From Gossypium raimondii (lineage: Eukaryota > Streptophyta > Magnoliopsida > Malvales > Malvaceae): a DNA stretch of 64,000 bases. A program made the translations under genes and the position numbers. The stretch covers positions 39,589,733-39,653,732 of the forward strand of contig NC_068571.1 of the NCBI RefSeq assembly GCF_025698545.1, written 5' to 3'. Below are positions 37,301 to 48,274 of this stretch, in pieces (position 1 is the first letter of the stretch; every line of letters starts with the position of its first letter). The notes under the pieces were generated by a model. The model was not told the DNA's origin. It did not search any database and worked only from the letters and a program-made list of their open reading frames with translations.

Positions 37301-39255
37301 ATGCAATGTAAAATGCTTCAGAGAGATTTCAAATTATGGGCAAAAGAGATGTAAATTATACAAAACAGCAAAAATAATTAAACATATCCCACACAAATAT
37401 AATCTTACACATTCTTCAGTGCTCTTTCCAAGAGGGAAAAATTTTTGGGGGGGGGGGGGGGAGGAAGGGGTAGGCTTTTTGTCCGTTTCTACTCCTTTAG
37501 TGACTAACTGAATGAATACAAAATGGAAGTTCCCTTGAGTTACATCGGTTTGCAATATAGAGATGAACCTTAATTTGGCAACCTAAAGGATTCTTATCTG
37601 ATTGTCAAATCCTCAAGCTTAGAATAAGGAAAGATAAACCATCAAATACAACACTAAATAAATATTTAAACCTATCCAAACCAAACAATTATGTATTTTC
37701 TCTCTGAGTCCCCACTGCCTCTCTAAAAAAAGTAAGCATAATAACACTCAAACCAGATAATATCAAACAGCTCTAGTGGGACAAACAGGAATTATTATAA
37801 ATTTGGTGTATAGAAATCTAACAAACTAAAAAAATGATGTCATATTCAGAGTGAGATATCTGATCCACAAAACTTGAAACATTTCAAGTAAAAAAAAATC
37901 ATAATACTTACATTGTCTGCACATTCAATTACGAATCCTGTATCTTGTCTACTGTTCAAATTGTCATTAAAACTCTTGGATTTTTCATAGGAGGAAGCAG
38001 ATAAATCAAGTAATGCATCCAAAGCCTGGAAAGAACGAATACATTGAATCATAAAGGGAATCCTCAAAAGGATGACAAAGCAGAAATAAGTATCCCAACA
38101 CAGTAATGTACCAAGAAGCTATATTTCAGTAGCTTAGCCCTTTCTCTTGTTTCCGATTTTTTAAGTCAGATTTACTCACAATAAAACCATTCCGAGAGGG
38201 AGAGAATCAAAGAACTAAAGTCAACCCAGTCCATCCATCTCTGAATCAGTAACCCAATTTCCACATTTGCCTATTTACAGGGTGAAAATCAATACGTATA
38301 GACTCCTTGATCCTTGGATGCACGTTTATATAGTAATAAAGTAACATTTTACCAACAAACCATATAAAGAACCCAGTATGCTACAGGGAGCATGTAACCT
38401 TTCATAAATCTTTCTTTTTCCTTAACGATTTCCTAAATGACTATGAAACTGCTTCGCTGTTTTGATACATCAAAATCAACAAAGAAAGCAAATTCAGATT
38501 TTAGGACTGACAATACCTTCTCAACATTGTACCCACACAGACCTGCAAAAGTAAACTTCTGTTCGTTCAACATAAAAATACAATTAAAAGAATTATTTTA
38601 AGAACTTCTTTATGCTAACAAAATAATAAAAAAACTCACACAAAACATCTCTAACAACAGCCATGCTAAGTTCACACTCTTCCCCAAGCATTGAGCATAA
38701 AAACTGTTCCGCTTCTTCCGTCGCCAACACCGATTTCGCCGGTGCCACTGCAGCCGGGTCTCGCCATGGGCTTGACCTAACGTAATCTTTCCCGAGGACG
38801 GTCGAAACCGTCCCCGTTGACGCTACCACTCGCTTCTGCTGTTTTCCCCCTCTGCTACGTCCCCTCCCGCTATTCAGATTTTGTACGCAACTCGTTTCAG
38901 AAAAACCGAACCCGGACGAACCTGACGATGACGAGCCACTCGATATCGAGCTCGTCGACGGATCGGGATCTTCACTATTGCTACCGTTATCGATCAAATT
39001 GGATAGAATCTCGGCCGCTTTGTCCAAATCACCGTCGGCTTGGTTATAAGCTGACGTGGCTTCTTCTAGAGAGATCGAACCGAAGGCTTCCATTAACGAG
39101 CCGAGAAGCCTTTTTTGTTCTTCATCGTCTTCTCCTTCTCCTTCTCCTTCTCGCCGCTGATCCCGCTGACTTAAAGCGTGACGTGACGAATCGTTGACCG
39201 CCGAAGTTTTCGCCGCACGAGGCCGCCTCTTCTTCTTCGTGGCAGTTCGCTTCAT
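34329..39255 (-). CDS. DUF1771-Smr domain protein
   Basis: Eleven minus-strand exons (39255-38640, 38542-38517, 38025-37912, 37264-37179, 36561-36329, 35730-35654, 35489-35433, 35173-35106, 34996-34890, 34798-34728, 34451-34329) join in phase to 525 aa. The N-terminus is basic (KKKRRPRAAK). A CUE/UBA-like helix set lies at about 48-88 (LMEAFGSISLEEATSAYNQA), followed by Ser/Gly-rich linkers. DUF1771 is at about 359-430 (KFRESAKEHWDSMRSYYQK). The Smr domain is at about 433-520, with IDLHG and TGCGTHGMG. Smr domains bind or cut nucleic acid. The same order is found in plant proteins such as Arabidopsis At5g58720. Localisation is not evident beyond the basic start. Exon 2 is only 26 nt. A 15-base G run lies in intron 3 near 37450. 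Confidence 0.9.
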
Positions 39256-39964
39256 ATCTGGGGATCGTGAAACCCTAATTCGAAGAAGAGGAGAAGGAGG
39301 AGGAGGATGGTGTGGAACAAGGAAGAATATGGGTTGAAAGTGAAAAGAAAAGTTGGATATTAGGGGCTAAAGAGGGGTTTTCTGAAAATATAAAATTGCC
39401 GACTAAATTTGGAAGAGGCCTAACGAGAATTTGAGGGGACGGGCTTCGTATTTTTATTATATTATTCGTTTTTTTTTTTTTTGGCAATGACTTTATTGAG
39501 AGGTTCTCTATGGTGGGGGACAGGGAAAGTTTTAGGATTCTTTGACCCCACGCGCTTTTAAAGAATCTGATTTTACAGTTGATTTGTTGGGATTAAATTA
39601 CTTACCAGTGAGTTTGAATGGATAGTGTGTTTATCTACGATTAGTGTAAAAATAGCTGTAGCGGTGATATTAGATATTGTAGCGATACTGTAGCGTGAGA
39701 CAAAAAGTAAGCTAAACGCACCGCACCCAATCGCCCATCCAAACTCACCATAAATCTGATTGGTTGAGTAATTTAAATAAGAGTCACCCTTAGAGGAACA
39801 CGTCGCTAGCTGAGGTTAGGATTCCGTTGCATTTAGGATGTTAAATTTTGATTATCTAATTTCTTTTTAAATTGACCAAAAAAATAATTTTGATATTTCT
39901 AATTGAAAAAAGAAAATTGCTTTAAAGTCAAAATCAGCTATAAAAATATATCATGTGTTGATGT
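39256..39964. other. Smr gene promoter region and spacer
   Basis: Just upstream of the Smr start (39256-39330) the plus strand is GA-rich, so the mRNA-sense strand is CT-rich, common for plant 5' leaders. Beyond it nothing distinct is seen until the MITE. Confidence 0.4.
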
Positions 39965-40389
39965 TAGAGGTGCTCATGGCCAGGCGGCCCGGCCCGGCCC
40001 GATGACCCGTCCAAAATATGGTAAAGTTCGGATAAAAATATAGGTCTGAAATATGGGTTTGGGCAAAAAAACGAGGCCCGTTTAGAAAACGGTCCGGGCC
40101 TTGGGTACCACATTTTTGGCCCAGGCTCGGCCCGACCCAGCCCGAATATAATAAATATATATTTATTTTTTAATTTTAAAATACTTTTAAAATATTTTTT
40201 TATTTTTAAAATAAATTTTTGGTGTTTATTAAAAAATGGGTCGGGCTGGGCCGAGATCGGGCTTAAAATTTTTTTCTTGGGCCGGGTTTGGATAAAATTT
40301 CAAGCCCATATTTCGGGCCGGGCCCGGCCCAGGCCTAGGACGCGGGTCAAAATTTTTTTTGGGCTCAGTCCTGCCCATGAGCACCTCTA
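39965..40389. mobile_element. hAT-type MITE
   Basis: 425 bp bounded by perfect 15-bp inverted ends TAGAGGTGCTCATGG / CCATGAGCACCTCTA (one C precedes on the right). They are flanked by an exact 8-bp duplication GTTGATGT (39957-39964 and 40390-40397). GGCCCGGCCCGG-type subterminal blocks near both ends are complementary, so the whole can fold back. It has no coding capacity. Confidence 0.9.
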
Positions 40390-40505
40390 GTTGATGTACT
40401 TGATTGACATGTAATATAAAAAATTATGAATATCAGTTTTTAAGTAAAAAAATAATTTATTTTTAAATTATATATTTATTTTTATATATTTTTATAAAAG
40501 GGTAA

Positions 40506-40735
40506 TGCGAAAGGGCAATTTACCAAAAAAAAAGCCTATTTTTTTAAAAAATTACCGAAATGGGTCTGGTATTTTATTATTTATAGGAATGGGCCTTTTC
40601 CGGCAAATCGCGTCCACGCGGTACATGATGCCGGGGACATGCCAGAAATCATGGGCGATTTGTTGCCACGTCGAAGAAAGCGCTACCGACGTGGCGCGAC
40701 TTCCAAGACGTGAACAAAGGTAAGCGGTCAAAAAT
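40506..40735 (+). repeat. Left terminal inverted repeat of the MULE
   Basis: Pairs imperfectly with 47925-48147. Shared blocks include CAATTTACC, TTACCGAAATGGG, GGTATTTTATTATTTA, GGCAAATC and GATTTGTTGCCACGTC. The outermost bases differ slightly (TGCGAAAGGGC against GGCATTGGCC). Confidence 0.85.
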
Positions 40736-40984
40736 TTGACCGTTGCCCCCCCAACGGTCAAAAAAACAAAAACTATAAATACCCCCACCCTTTTTTTTTT
40801 CACAAACTAATCCTCTCTCAATTTCCTCTCAATTTGCTCTCAAATTCCTTCCAAATTTCTCTCAAATCCATATTTAATCTAAATTTGCTCTCAAGTTCCT
40901 CTTAAATTTCTCTTAAATCCATTTTTTTAAATAATTTTTAAAAAAATTTAAAATTTTTTTAAACCGTAAAAATTTGTACGATTT

Positions 40985-43110
40985 CAGCAATAGCCGGAGA
41001 ATTCACTCGTCTTGATAAGCATCATATATCGGTGGAACAAATGAAAATGGTAAGCGTTAAATTTAATTTTTAAATATTATTTATGCATTTTTAGATAATT
41101 ATTAATTAATTATTTGTTATAAAAGTCTGTAGATCGGTTATTGGAATGCAATATCCGGAATATGCATGATCCTCCATCACCGTTGGTAGAGAACTACCTG
41201 CAGGAAGCGGGTTTTTGGCACGTGGCGACGGTAGACCGGGGATGCAAGGTGGACCCAAAACTAATTAGTGCGTTGATCGAGAGGTGGAGACCCGAGACGC
41301 ATACATTCCATCTTCCATGTGGAAAGTGCACTATCAGTCTAGAAGATGTCAGTCTGCAATTGGGATTGCCGGTGGACGGGTACCCAGTCACCGGGTCTGC
41401 CCAATCTAGCGATTGGGGAGCGGTGTGCTACGAGCTTTTGGGCACTATTCCGGAGAAAATTGACGGAGGTAAGATCGAGATAGGCTGGTTACGTGACACA
41501 TTCCCTGAACCGGATGAAGATTCAACCGAAATTGAAAGAATCTGATATGCTCGTGCATACATTCTTTAATTAATTAGAGGTTATCTGATGCCCGACTTGT
41601 CACGGAGCCGCGTACATCTAAGATGGCTGCTGAAACTCGTTGATTTTAGAGCAGCTGGTGAATTGAGTTGGGGGTCTGTCGTCTTGGCAACGTTATATCG
41701 GGAGATGTGCGGGGCGACGTGACCGAGGAGAGCAAAAATCGGAGGTTGCCTGTCACTACTGCAGTCATGGGCACGGTTTTGCTTTCCATTTCTATGTCCT
41801 CGAGTGGACCACCCATATACATTCCCACTCATAACGAGGTAAATTTTATATTAGATTTTACAATTATTATGTAAATTTTTAAAAATAAAAGTATGCTAAA
41901 AATGTATTTAATTAGGTGGAACCATCCGGCAAGTCATGCTCGATTACCTACCTCTCTTGAAGATATACGGCTTCTATTAGACCAACAGTCGGAAGCACAT
42001 GTAAGTATTAAATAAAATTGATATTTCCATCATTCGCTAGTCGATTGGTATTTAGTATTTAGTATTATGTATATAACTAATATTTCTATCATGTTCATAT
42101 GGTTTTAATGGACACCATACGAGGATCCGGCAATTCGGGCAATAATTCCGGAAGAGTTCTTACAAAATCCGAACGCTTAGCAGGTGAAAGTCGCGTTGAT
42201 CAACTACACGACCGTGGAGATGCACCAGTTAGATAGGGTGTTACGGCAATTTGGATATAGACAACCGATTCCCGTGGAACCTGAGGTGTTTGACGATCAC
42301 CACAAAATCGACCTTCGGTAATTGAGTACGGATTGGCCGAGATTCTGGTCCGAGTTCATCGAAATGTGGGAAGATTGATATGCTTATATACCTAATAGGG
42401 AACCGATCATCGTTCCAGAGTTAGCGTGCATACCGGAGTACATGCCATGGTTTAGGATCCATGGCAAGCCGTATTTACTATCGCCAAAGGAGAGGCAGCG
42501 GCAATTACGTAACCAAAGGGAACGACGTGGCCCTTTAAATCCAAGAAGAAGGGAAGACGACGCAGGCCCATCAACTATGCCCAGAAATTCGCCCAGCCCA
42601 TCATCAACGCCCATAGAATCACCAGCCCAGCGAGAGCACGCATACCACCATTCGACCCAAATAGTTCAACCGATGATACCCACGCAACCGCCTTTTCAAA
42701 TGATGCCAGGTGCGTTTCATAGCCCTTTTATGTATCCTAACCCTTATATGTTTCCTTTTCCGAGTCTTATGGCAGGTTAGAGCCAATGGCTCGGTTCAGC
42801 TCCACTTCCTATTACGCCGAGTGGACCACCGATGTATAGGCCAGCGACGCACGAGGGATCGCAAGAGGGGCCGTCGGGGAGCTCTTCTTTTTACCAATCC
42901 CCACCACCGTATGGGTTTCAAACACCGTCGCCGCTGGTGATGCAAACACCTCCACATTCACAATTTTATCAAGGTGGCTCATCGTCCCAACTCCGACAAC
43001 CAGATGCCCTACTGGAAGAACCAAAATCCCCGCCGGAAGAACCACAACCGCCGCCAGAAGCTGGACAAAGGATGAACCCAAGCAGAATCAACGGGTGCTA
43101 TGTGGCATCG
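40985..43110 (+). pseudogene. Plant mobile domain (PMD/MAIN-like) gene carried by the MULE
   Basis: Exon 1 (to 41049, EQMKM, then GTAAGC) and a main exon from 41133 (after TCTGTAG) give NMHDPPSPLVENYLQEAGFW, TFHLPCGKCTISLEDVSLQL and GLPVDGYPVTG, the core of the PMD family (PF10536, aminotransferase-like; MAIN/MAIL). It continues past a TGA at 41543 as YARAY, then YLMPDLSR, WKLVDF-type text (41580-41830), RWNHPASHARLPTSLEDIRL (41910-41970), WTPYEDPAIRAIIPEEF (42112) and PWFRIHGKPYLLS (42445). A Pro/Gln-rich tail follows to 43110. Stops at 41543, 41566, 42178, 42321, 42376 and 42778 break it. The family's host members act in gene silencing and genome maintenance; transposon copies are common. 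Confidence 0.82.
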
Positions 43111-43214
43111 AATCCAGCACGTACATTGATTTTTGTATTTAAATTTATTTGTACAAATATTTTGAATATTTTGATATTCTTTTATGTAATAAAATAGAAA
43201 TTTTTATGAGTTGT

Positions 43215-44005
43215 TACTTAAAAACTCTAAACCCTTAACTTATTAAAAATTTATAAATTTATAAATTATAATTAAATATATAATTTAATTGACAAACCTT
43301 AAACCCTTAACAAAAAAACACTAACCCTAACCCTTAAATTAAAAACTCTAAACCCTTAACTTAAAAACCATAACCCTTAACTTAATAACTCTAACCCTAA
43401 AATTAATAACCCTAAACCCTTAACTTAAAAACCATAAACCTTCAACTTAAAAACCCACTCCTTAACCATTAAATTAAAAACCTTAAACCTTAAATTAAAA
43501 ACCCTAAACCCTTAACTTAAAAACCCTAGCCCTTAATTAAAAACCCTAACCCTTAAATTAAAAACCCTAAACCCTTAATACAATTATACCCTAAAGCTTT
43601 AACTTAAAAACCCTAATCCTAACCATTAAATTAAAAACCCTAAACCTTAAATTAAAAACCCTAAACCTTAACTTAAAAACTCTAACCCTTAACTTAAAAA
43701 CCCTAACCCTTAAATTAAAAATCCTAAACCTTAACTTAAAAACCCTAAACCATTAAATTAAAAACCCTCACCCTTAAATTAAAAACCCTAAACCCTTAAC
43801 TTAAAAACCATAAACCTTTAACTTAAAAACCTTAACCCTAATCATTAAATTAAAAACCCCAAACCTTAAATTAAAACCCTAAACCTTAAATTAAAAACCC
43901 TAACCATTAACTTTAAAACCCTAACCCTTAAATTAAAAACCCTAAACCTTAACTTAATAATCCTAACCCTTAACTTAAAAACCCTAAAACCTTAACTTAA
44001 AAACC
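43215..44005. repeat. Telomere-like tandem array inside the MULE
   Basis: About 30 degenerate units of 24-25 bp, with a core like AACCCTAAACCCTTAACTTA, fill the space between the two convergent genes. The CCCTAAA heptamer equals the plant telomere unit, but it is interrupted by TTAACTTAAAA or TTAAATTAAAA, so this is a composite repeat. Confidence 0.85.
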
Positions 44006-44013
44006 TTAAGATT

Positions 44014-44280
44014 TTTACTAACCATTAATACAATTATCGTTAATAATTTTACATTCACATAATGTTAGATTTGGAAAAATATTTTGACCGGTACTAACAA
44101 TTAATAATTTGATATAATTTGATAATTTTACTAACCATTAATACAATTATTAGTTAATAATTTTACATTCACATAATGTTAGATTTGGAAAAATGTTTTG
44201 ACTGGTACTAACAATTAATAATTTGATATAATTTGATAATTTTACTAACCATTAATACAATTTATCAATTAATAATTTTA
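44014..44280. repeat. 113-bp tandem repeat, 2.3 copies
   Basis: ACCATTAATACAATTA starts at 44021, 44134 and 44248. The text TACATTCACATAATGTTAGA recurs in the two full units. It lies directly after the telomere-like array and before the transposase 3' end. Confidence 0.8.
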
Positions 44281-44392
44281 CAAATATAATTTTTTTTTAC
44301 AATTACATTCAACTATTGCGATTAGGGCATGATCGACTTGTATGGCCTGGATTCCTACATCATCCGTACAACTTTTGTTGACTGGTTGTTTC

Positions 44393-47183
44393 TCAGATAT
44401 CCATATTGTTGCGTATTCTAGTCGAGCAAGGTCGACCCTTTGGTTTGCGACGCAATTCTCTATCCGGTAACAGCTTAAAAGGAGCAAGAGATACGGGCAG
44501 CCACTTACGTTCATTTGGGACCGGTGGGAAAACGTGTCTCCAAACGTTGTACATGTTTTCTAATTTGTACACTTCATCCACATAACTTATCGGATCTAGA
44601 CGGAGATTCTGACAAGCTGCAATAACATGAGTGTATGGATAACGAAGTGTATCAAACATCCCACAGTCGCAAGTCCTATTTCGCAAGTGTACACGATATT
44701 GCCCACCAACAACACCTTAGTGCGGTCTGTCAAACTCTGTCACGCGAAACCATAAGTTGTCCTGATCGTGACACACTGTGTGCATGGTGTTTGCCCGCGC
44801 CTTGGCCTTGTTAATTTCTTGAACTACCTTACTGCACCATACATGGCCTCCCTGCATCTGGCCTGCATAACTTGCTGCTCGCTTTGGAAATAGCGTTGCC
44901 AAATGAAAATATGTCTCTCACACAACCGATGTTATCGGTAGATGACGCGTTCCTTTAAGAACAGAATTTATGTATTCAGCCAAGTTTGACGTTATATGGC
45001 CATATCGTAGGCCGCCGTCGTATGCTTGTGCCCACTGTTCGAAATGTATGTTATAAAGGTAGTCCGCCCTTTCTCCGTTAATTGAACGTAAAACTGCCAA
45101 CATCTCGTGAAAACGGTCTTTATTTATTTCATACCCTACCAATATAAGTTCATAGCGAATATTACATACCACTTCTACCAATAAAACTAATTCAAATTGA
45201 CAAACTAAATAACATAGATATGGACTAAATACCCATGTTGGTCACTTGTCGTCGTTCGCTCTTAGATGAATATTACCTGTAGTAGTTAGAAGCAACGTGT
45301 TTTAGGCAATATCGATGGTGTGTGCACTGTCATAAGCTTCCCTGTCGATCAAATGCAACTAGTATACTGGTGCCCTGATCTGAAATAACATAGATATCAG
45401 GTTGGGGGCACACATGCCTCCTTAACCTAGAGAGAAAGAAATCTCAGTCATCAGACGACTACCCCGGTGTTATTGCAAATGCAATAGGACGAATTCTCCC
45501 ACCGCCATCCTGTGCCACTGCAAGCAATAGCCGATGAGTATACCTGCCAAACATAAAGGTACCGTCAATTTGTACCAATGGCTTGCAATATGGAAATGTG
45601 TCTCAGGCTTAAAGGTCCAAAACAGGCGTTTGAACACTTGGTATCCACGTAGCAATCGGCCGTTGTAGTACGCATGTTCCATTTTAAGGTCTGTGATGGC
45701 ACCTGGGACGTATCTCTCTAACACTTGACACCACTGCCATATTTCATTATATGAGGCAACTCACCCACTATGCATCTTCTCCAACGCATTTTGCTTAGCT
45801 ATCCAAGCCTTGCGGTAAGAGGGCGTGTACCCCATTTGGCTACGGATATTTGCAATTAACACCAGCACTGAAGTCCTGGGATCTGCTTTTACCGTGGGCA
45901 GTATCGAGCTAGCTAACAGAGCTGAATCCATCTTGGGATGATCTTGTGAAACACTTATAAACGGAGTACATTAAATAATGCAACATTACATAATAAAAGT
46001 ATTATTCATATACCGTTAATATTGTACCTACAGCACATGTATGTAGACCTTTGTACTTTTTAATCTCCCACAACCCTGTCCTTTTCCTTAACGAGGCGTA
46101 GATTTTCCATGAACATGTGTCGTCTTGCACCACACACTTCGCCTCAACCTTATCAGATTTGGATTTAACGACGTGGTAGTTAATGCCGTATTTGATGTTA
46201 TATTGTTTCAAAGCACCAATAAAACTATCCTTGTTGGTAAACTGATTACCAACTTCAAATTCACCCGAATCTAGCCCTGTACTTGTACGATCACGCAACC
46301 GGTGTAGTAGATCTGGAAACTCTAACGCATCATCTGCAGATAGATCGATATTATGCATGTGGGTTGGAGGTGAGTATGCTCTGAATCGTGGATTTTATTC
46401 TTCATCTGAACTCCTTTCAGCATCTTCAGGTTCTGTTAGAATAGACTCCGGTTCAGAAAATAAGCTAACTTCTGCACCATCGGGCCCGGGCTCTCGAGGT
46501 GGATCCATGTCAGAGTCATCTTTTAACCCACAATCATCTACAACGTACGAGGTCCCCTTACCGATTGACGTCGTAGGGAGTACATAATCCCTTCTTCTTG
46601 ATATTTCATAATGTCCCCAATTGGATATAGATTGCCAACCACTAGAACTTGATGCAGTTCCCCAGTACGTATTTCCAGCATCAAACATCGAGCCACCGAC
46701 GTACATGTCTCATCCACCGACAGAATGTCTTGCGAGGGATGTGCATTCAACACCACTACCAAACATGGGCTGTTTCGTATTTTGTAACCCGCTAATCGAA
46801 TATCAGCCAGGGGTCATATGTACATCTCGAACATCGGTCGTAAGTACATCATTTAGCGATGTAAATTGTACATATAACTCAATATAAGGTGCTCCACTAG
46901 CAAGATGAGTCTGCACCATTACCTCCAAGCTACGAGCACCTTTTATGTCGAACGAGTCATATGTTACCAGATCAACAGAAGAACAGAATTGATACGTAAT
47001 AGACAGAACTTTCATTGGCGTCGTTCTAAAAATTTTACGCCTAATTCTTTTACGAAGTTCTGTCAAATCTATGTTCTGGTTAAAAACCAGTCGCACCGTA
47101 TTCTCCAACAAAAAAACAACACCATTCTCAGTGTGGCAAACCTCACCATCATAGTAAATAACAGCACTAATACGTTCACTCAT
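44393..47183 (-). pseudogene. MURA (Mutator transposase) pseudogene
   Basis: The minus strand starts MSERISAVIYYDGEVCHTEN (47183), then a Ser/Asp-rich linker, the MuDR DNA-binding region (FTNKDSFIGALKQYNIKYGI, 46240), and CSWKIYASLRKRTGLWEI. The transposase core starts with QIDGTFMFGRYTHRLLLAVA, giving the first catalytic Asp, then QDGGGR and IAFAITPG (45470-45590). A further block WAQAYDGGLRYGHITSNLAE lies at about 45000. It ends in a SWIM zinc finger (CDCGMFDTLRYPYTHVIAAC, 44600-44670). Several stops and frame changes split it into at least six pieces. Transposase would cut the inverted ends; this one cannot. Overlapping plus-strand frames are shadows. Confidence 0.88.
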
Positions 47184-47284
47184 ATTTGAAACTCTAACCT
47201 TCTTAGCCTCTCTAAATTGTTTCTACTGTAACTTATCCATTTTGAGAACATTTTCTGCCTAATTTATAGCCTCAGCCCAAACAT

Positions 47285-47820
47285 GCTACTGTAGCAAAAG
47301 CGCGTCCACGAGGGCGTAATTTCTCAAATTCTTCTCAAATGGCATCCTGCTAGAAGCGATTTTATACTATTTGCTCAAAAACATCAAGTCGAAATTATTT
47401 TTCCAGGACCTACTTTAGCAAAAGCGCGTCCACGAAGGCGCGATTTCATAAAATCTTCTCAAATAGCATCCTGCTAAAAGCGATTTTATACTATTTGCTC
47501 AAAAACGTCAAGTCGAAATTATTTCTTCCAGGACCTACTGTAGCAAAAGCGCGTCCACGAGGGCACGATTTCACAAATTCTTCTCAAATAGCATCCTACT
47601 AGAAGCAATTTTATACTATTTGCTCAGAAACGTCAAGTCGAAATTATTTCTTTCAGGACTTACTGTAGCAAAAGCATGTCCACGAGGGCGCGATTTCACA
47701 AATTCTTATCAAACAGCATCCTGCTAGAAGCGATTTTATACTATTTGCTCAGAAACGTCAACTCAAAATTATTTTTTCAGGACCTCCTGTAGTAAAAGTG
47801 CGTACACGTGGGCGCGACTT
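47285..47820. repeat. 124-125-bp subterminal tandem array of the MULE
   Basis: Five units, the last partial, are marked by TAGCAAAAGCGCGTCCACGA at 47292, 47416, 47541, 47666 and 47790 (variants). Each also holds GCATCCTGCTAGAAGCGATT and TTATACTATTTGCTCA. The GCGCGTCCACG core resembles CGCGTCCACG in the terminal repeats (40611 and 47998 region). Confidence 0.88.
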
Positions 47821-47924
47821 ATTTGTTTACTTTTTTCTCCAAAACCCTAAAAACCCTAAACCCCAAACCCTAAACCCTAAAATCCAAAAACCTAACGTGG
47901 GAAAAACGGGCAAATCGAGTCCCC

Positions 47925-48147
47925 CGTAACGCGCTATGTTAGGAAATCGCGGCCACTTCAGCACGCTTTACTGACGTGGCAACAAATCGCCCCATCGTGG
48001 ACGCGATTTGTTGCCACGTCAGCAAAGCGCGCTGACGTGGCCATGATTTGCCTGAAAATGGTCCATTCCGGTAAATAATAAAATACCGAGCCCATTTCGG
48101 TAAATTTATAAAAAAATTAAGCTTTTATTGGTAAATTGGCCAATGCC
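47925..48147 (-). repeat. Right terminal inverted repeat of the MULE
   Basis: Inverted partner of 40506-40735. It also contains an inner duplication of GATTTGTTGCCACGTCAG-type text around a TGACGTGGC palindrome. A short CCCTAAACC stretch lies just inside (47840-47890). Confidence 0.85.
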
Positions 48148-48274
48148 AAAGGGTAATAAGGAGAAAATTAATCATAGTTGTTTTAATGGGATGATAGACT
48201 GATTGAATAAGATAAAAATCAAATAAACAAGACAATTGAATAAATTTTTTATTTTCTATAATTAGTTTAGAAAA

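Larger units (their letters stand above)
40506..48147. mobile_element. 7.64-kb Mutator-like element (MULE) with two genes
   Basis: A perfect 9-bp duplication AAAGGGTAA (40497-40505, 48148-48156) borders long inverted ends. Left: CAATTTACC, then ATTACCGAAATGGG and TATTTTATTATTTA. Right end read in reverse: CAATTTACCAATAAAAGC, TTACCGAAATGGGCTCGG and TATTTTATTATTTACC. Inside lie a plant-mobile-domain gene (+) and a MURA transposase gene (-) facing each other, with tandem arrays between and beside them. Both genes are broken, so the copy is dead on its own. The 9-bp duplication and MURA assign it to Mutator with high certainty. Confidence 0.93.

Noticed and set aside
38817..39197. 126-residue plus-strand frame
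   Set aside because: Shadow of the first Smr-gene exon; low-complexity Arg/Leu/Ser content and no family features.
41194..41832. Minus-strand frames opposite the PMD gene
   Set aside because: Shadows of the PMD coding text, which carries the recognisable motifs on the plus strand.
43215..44005. CCCTAAA-rich stretch as a true telomere or interstitial telomere
   Set aside because: Units are composite 24-25-mers, and the array lies inside a Mutator element with its own target duplication.
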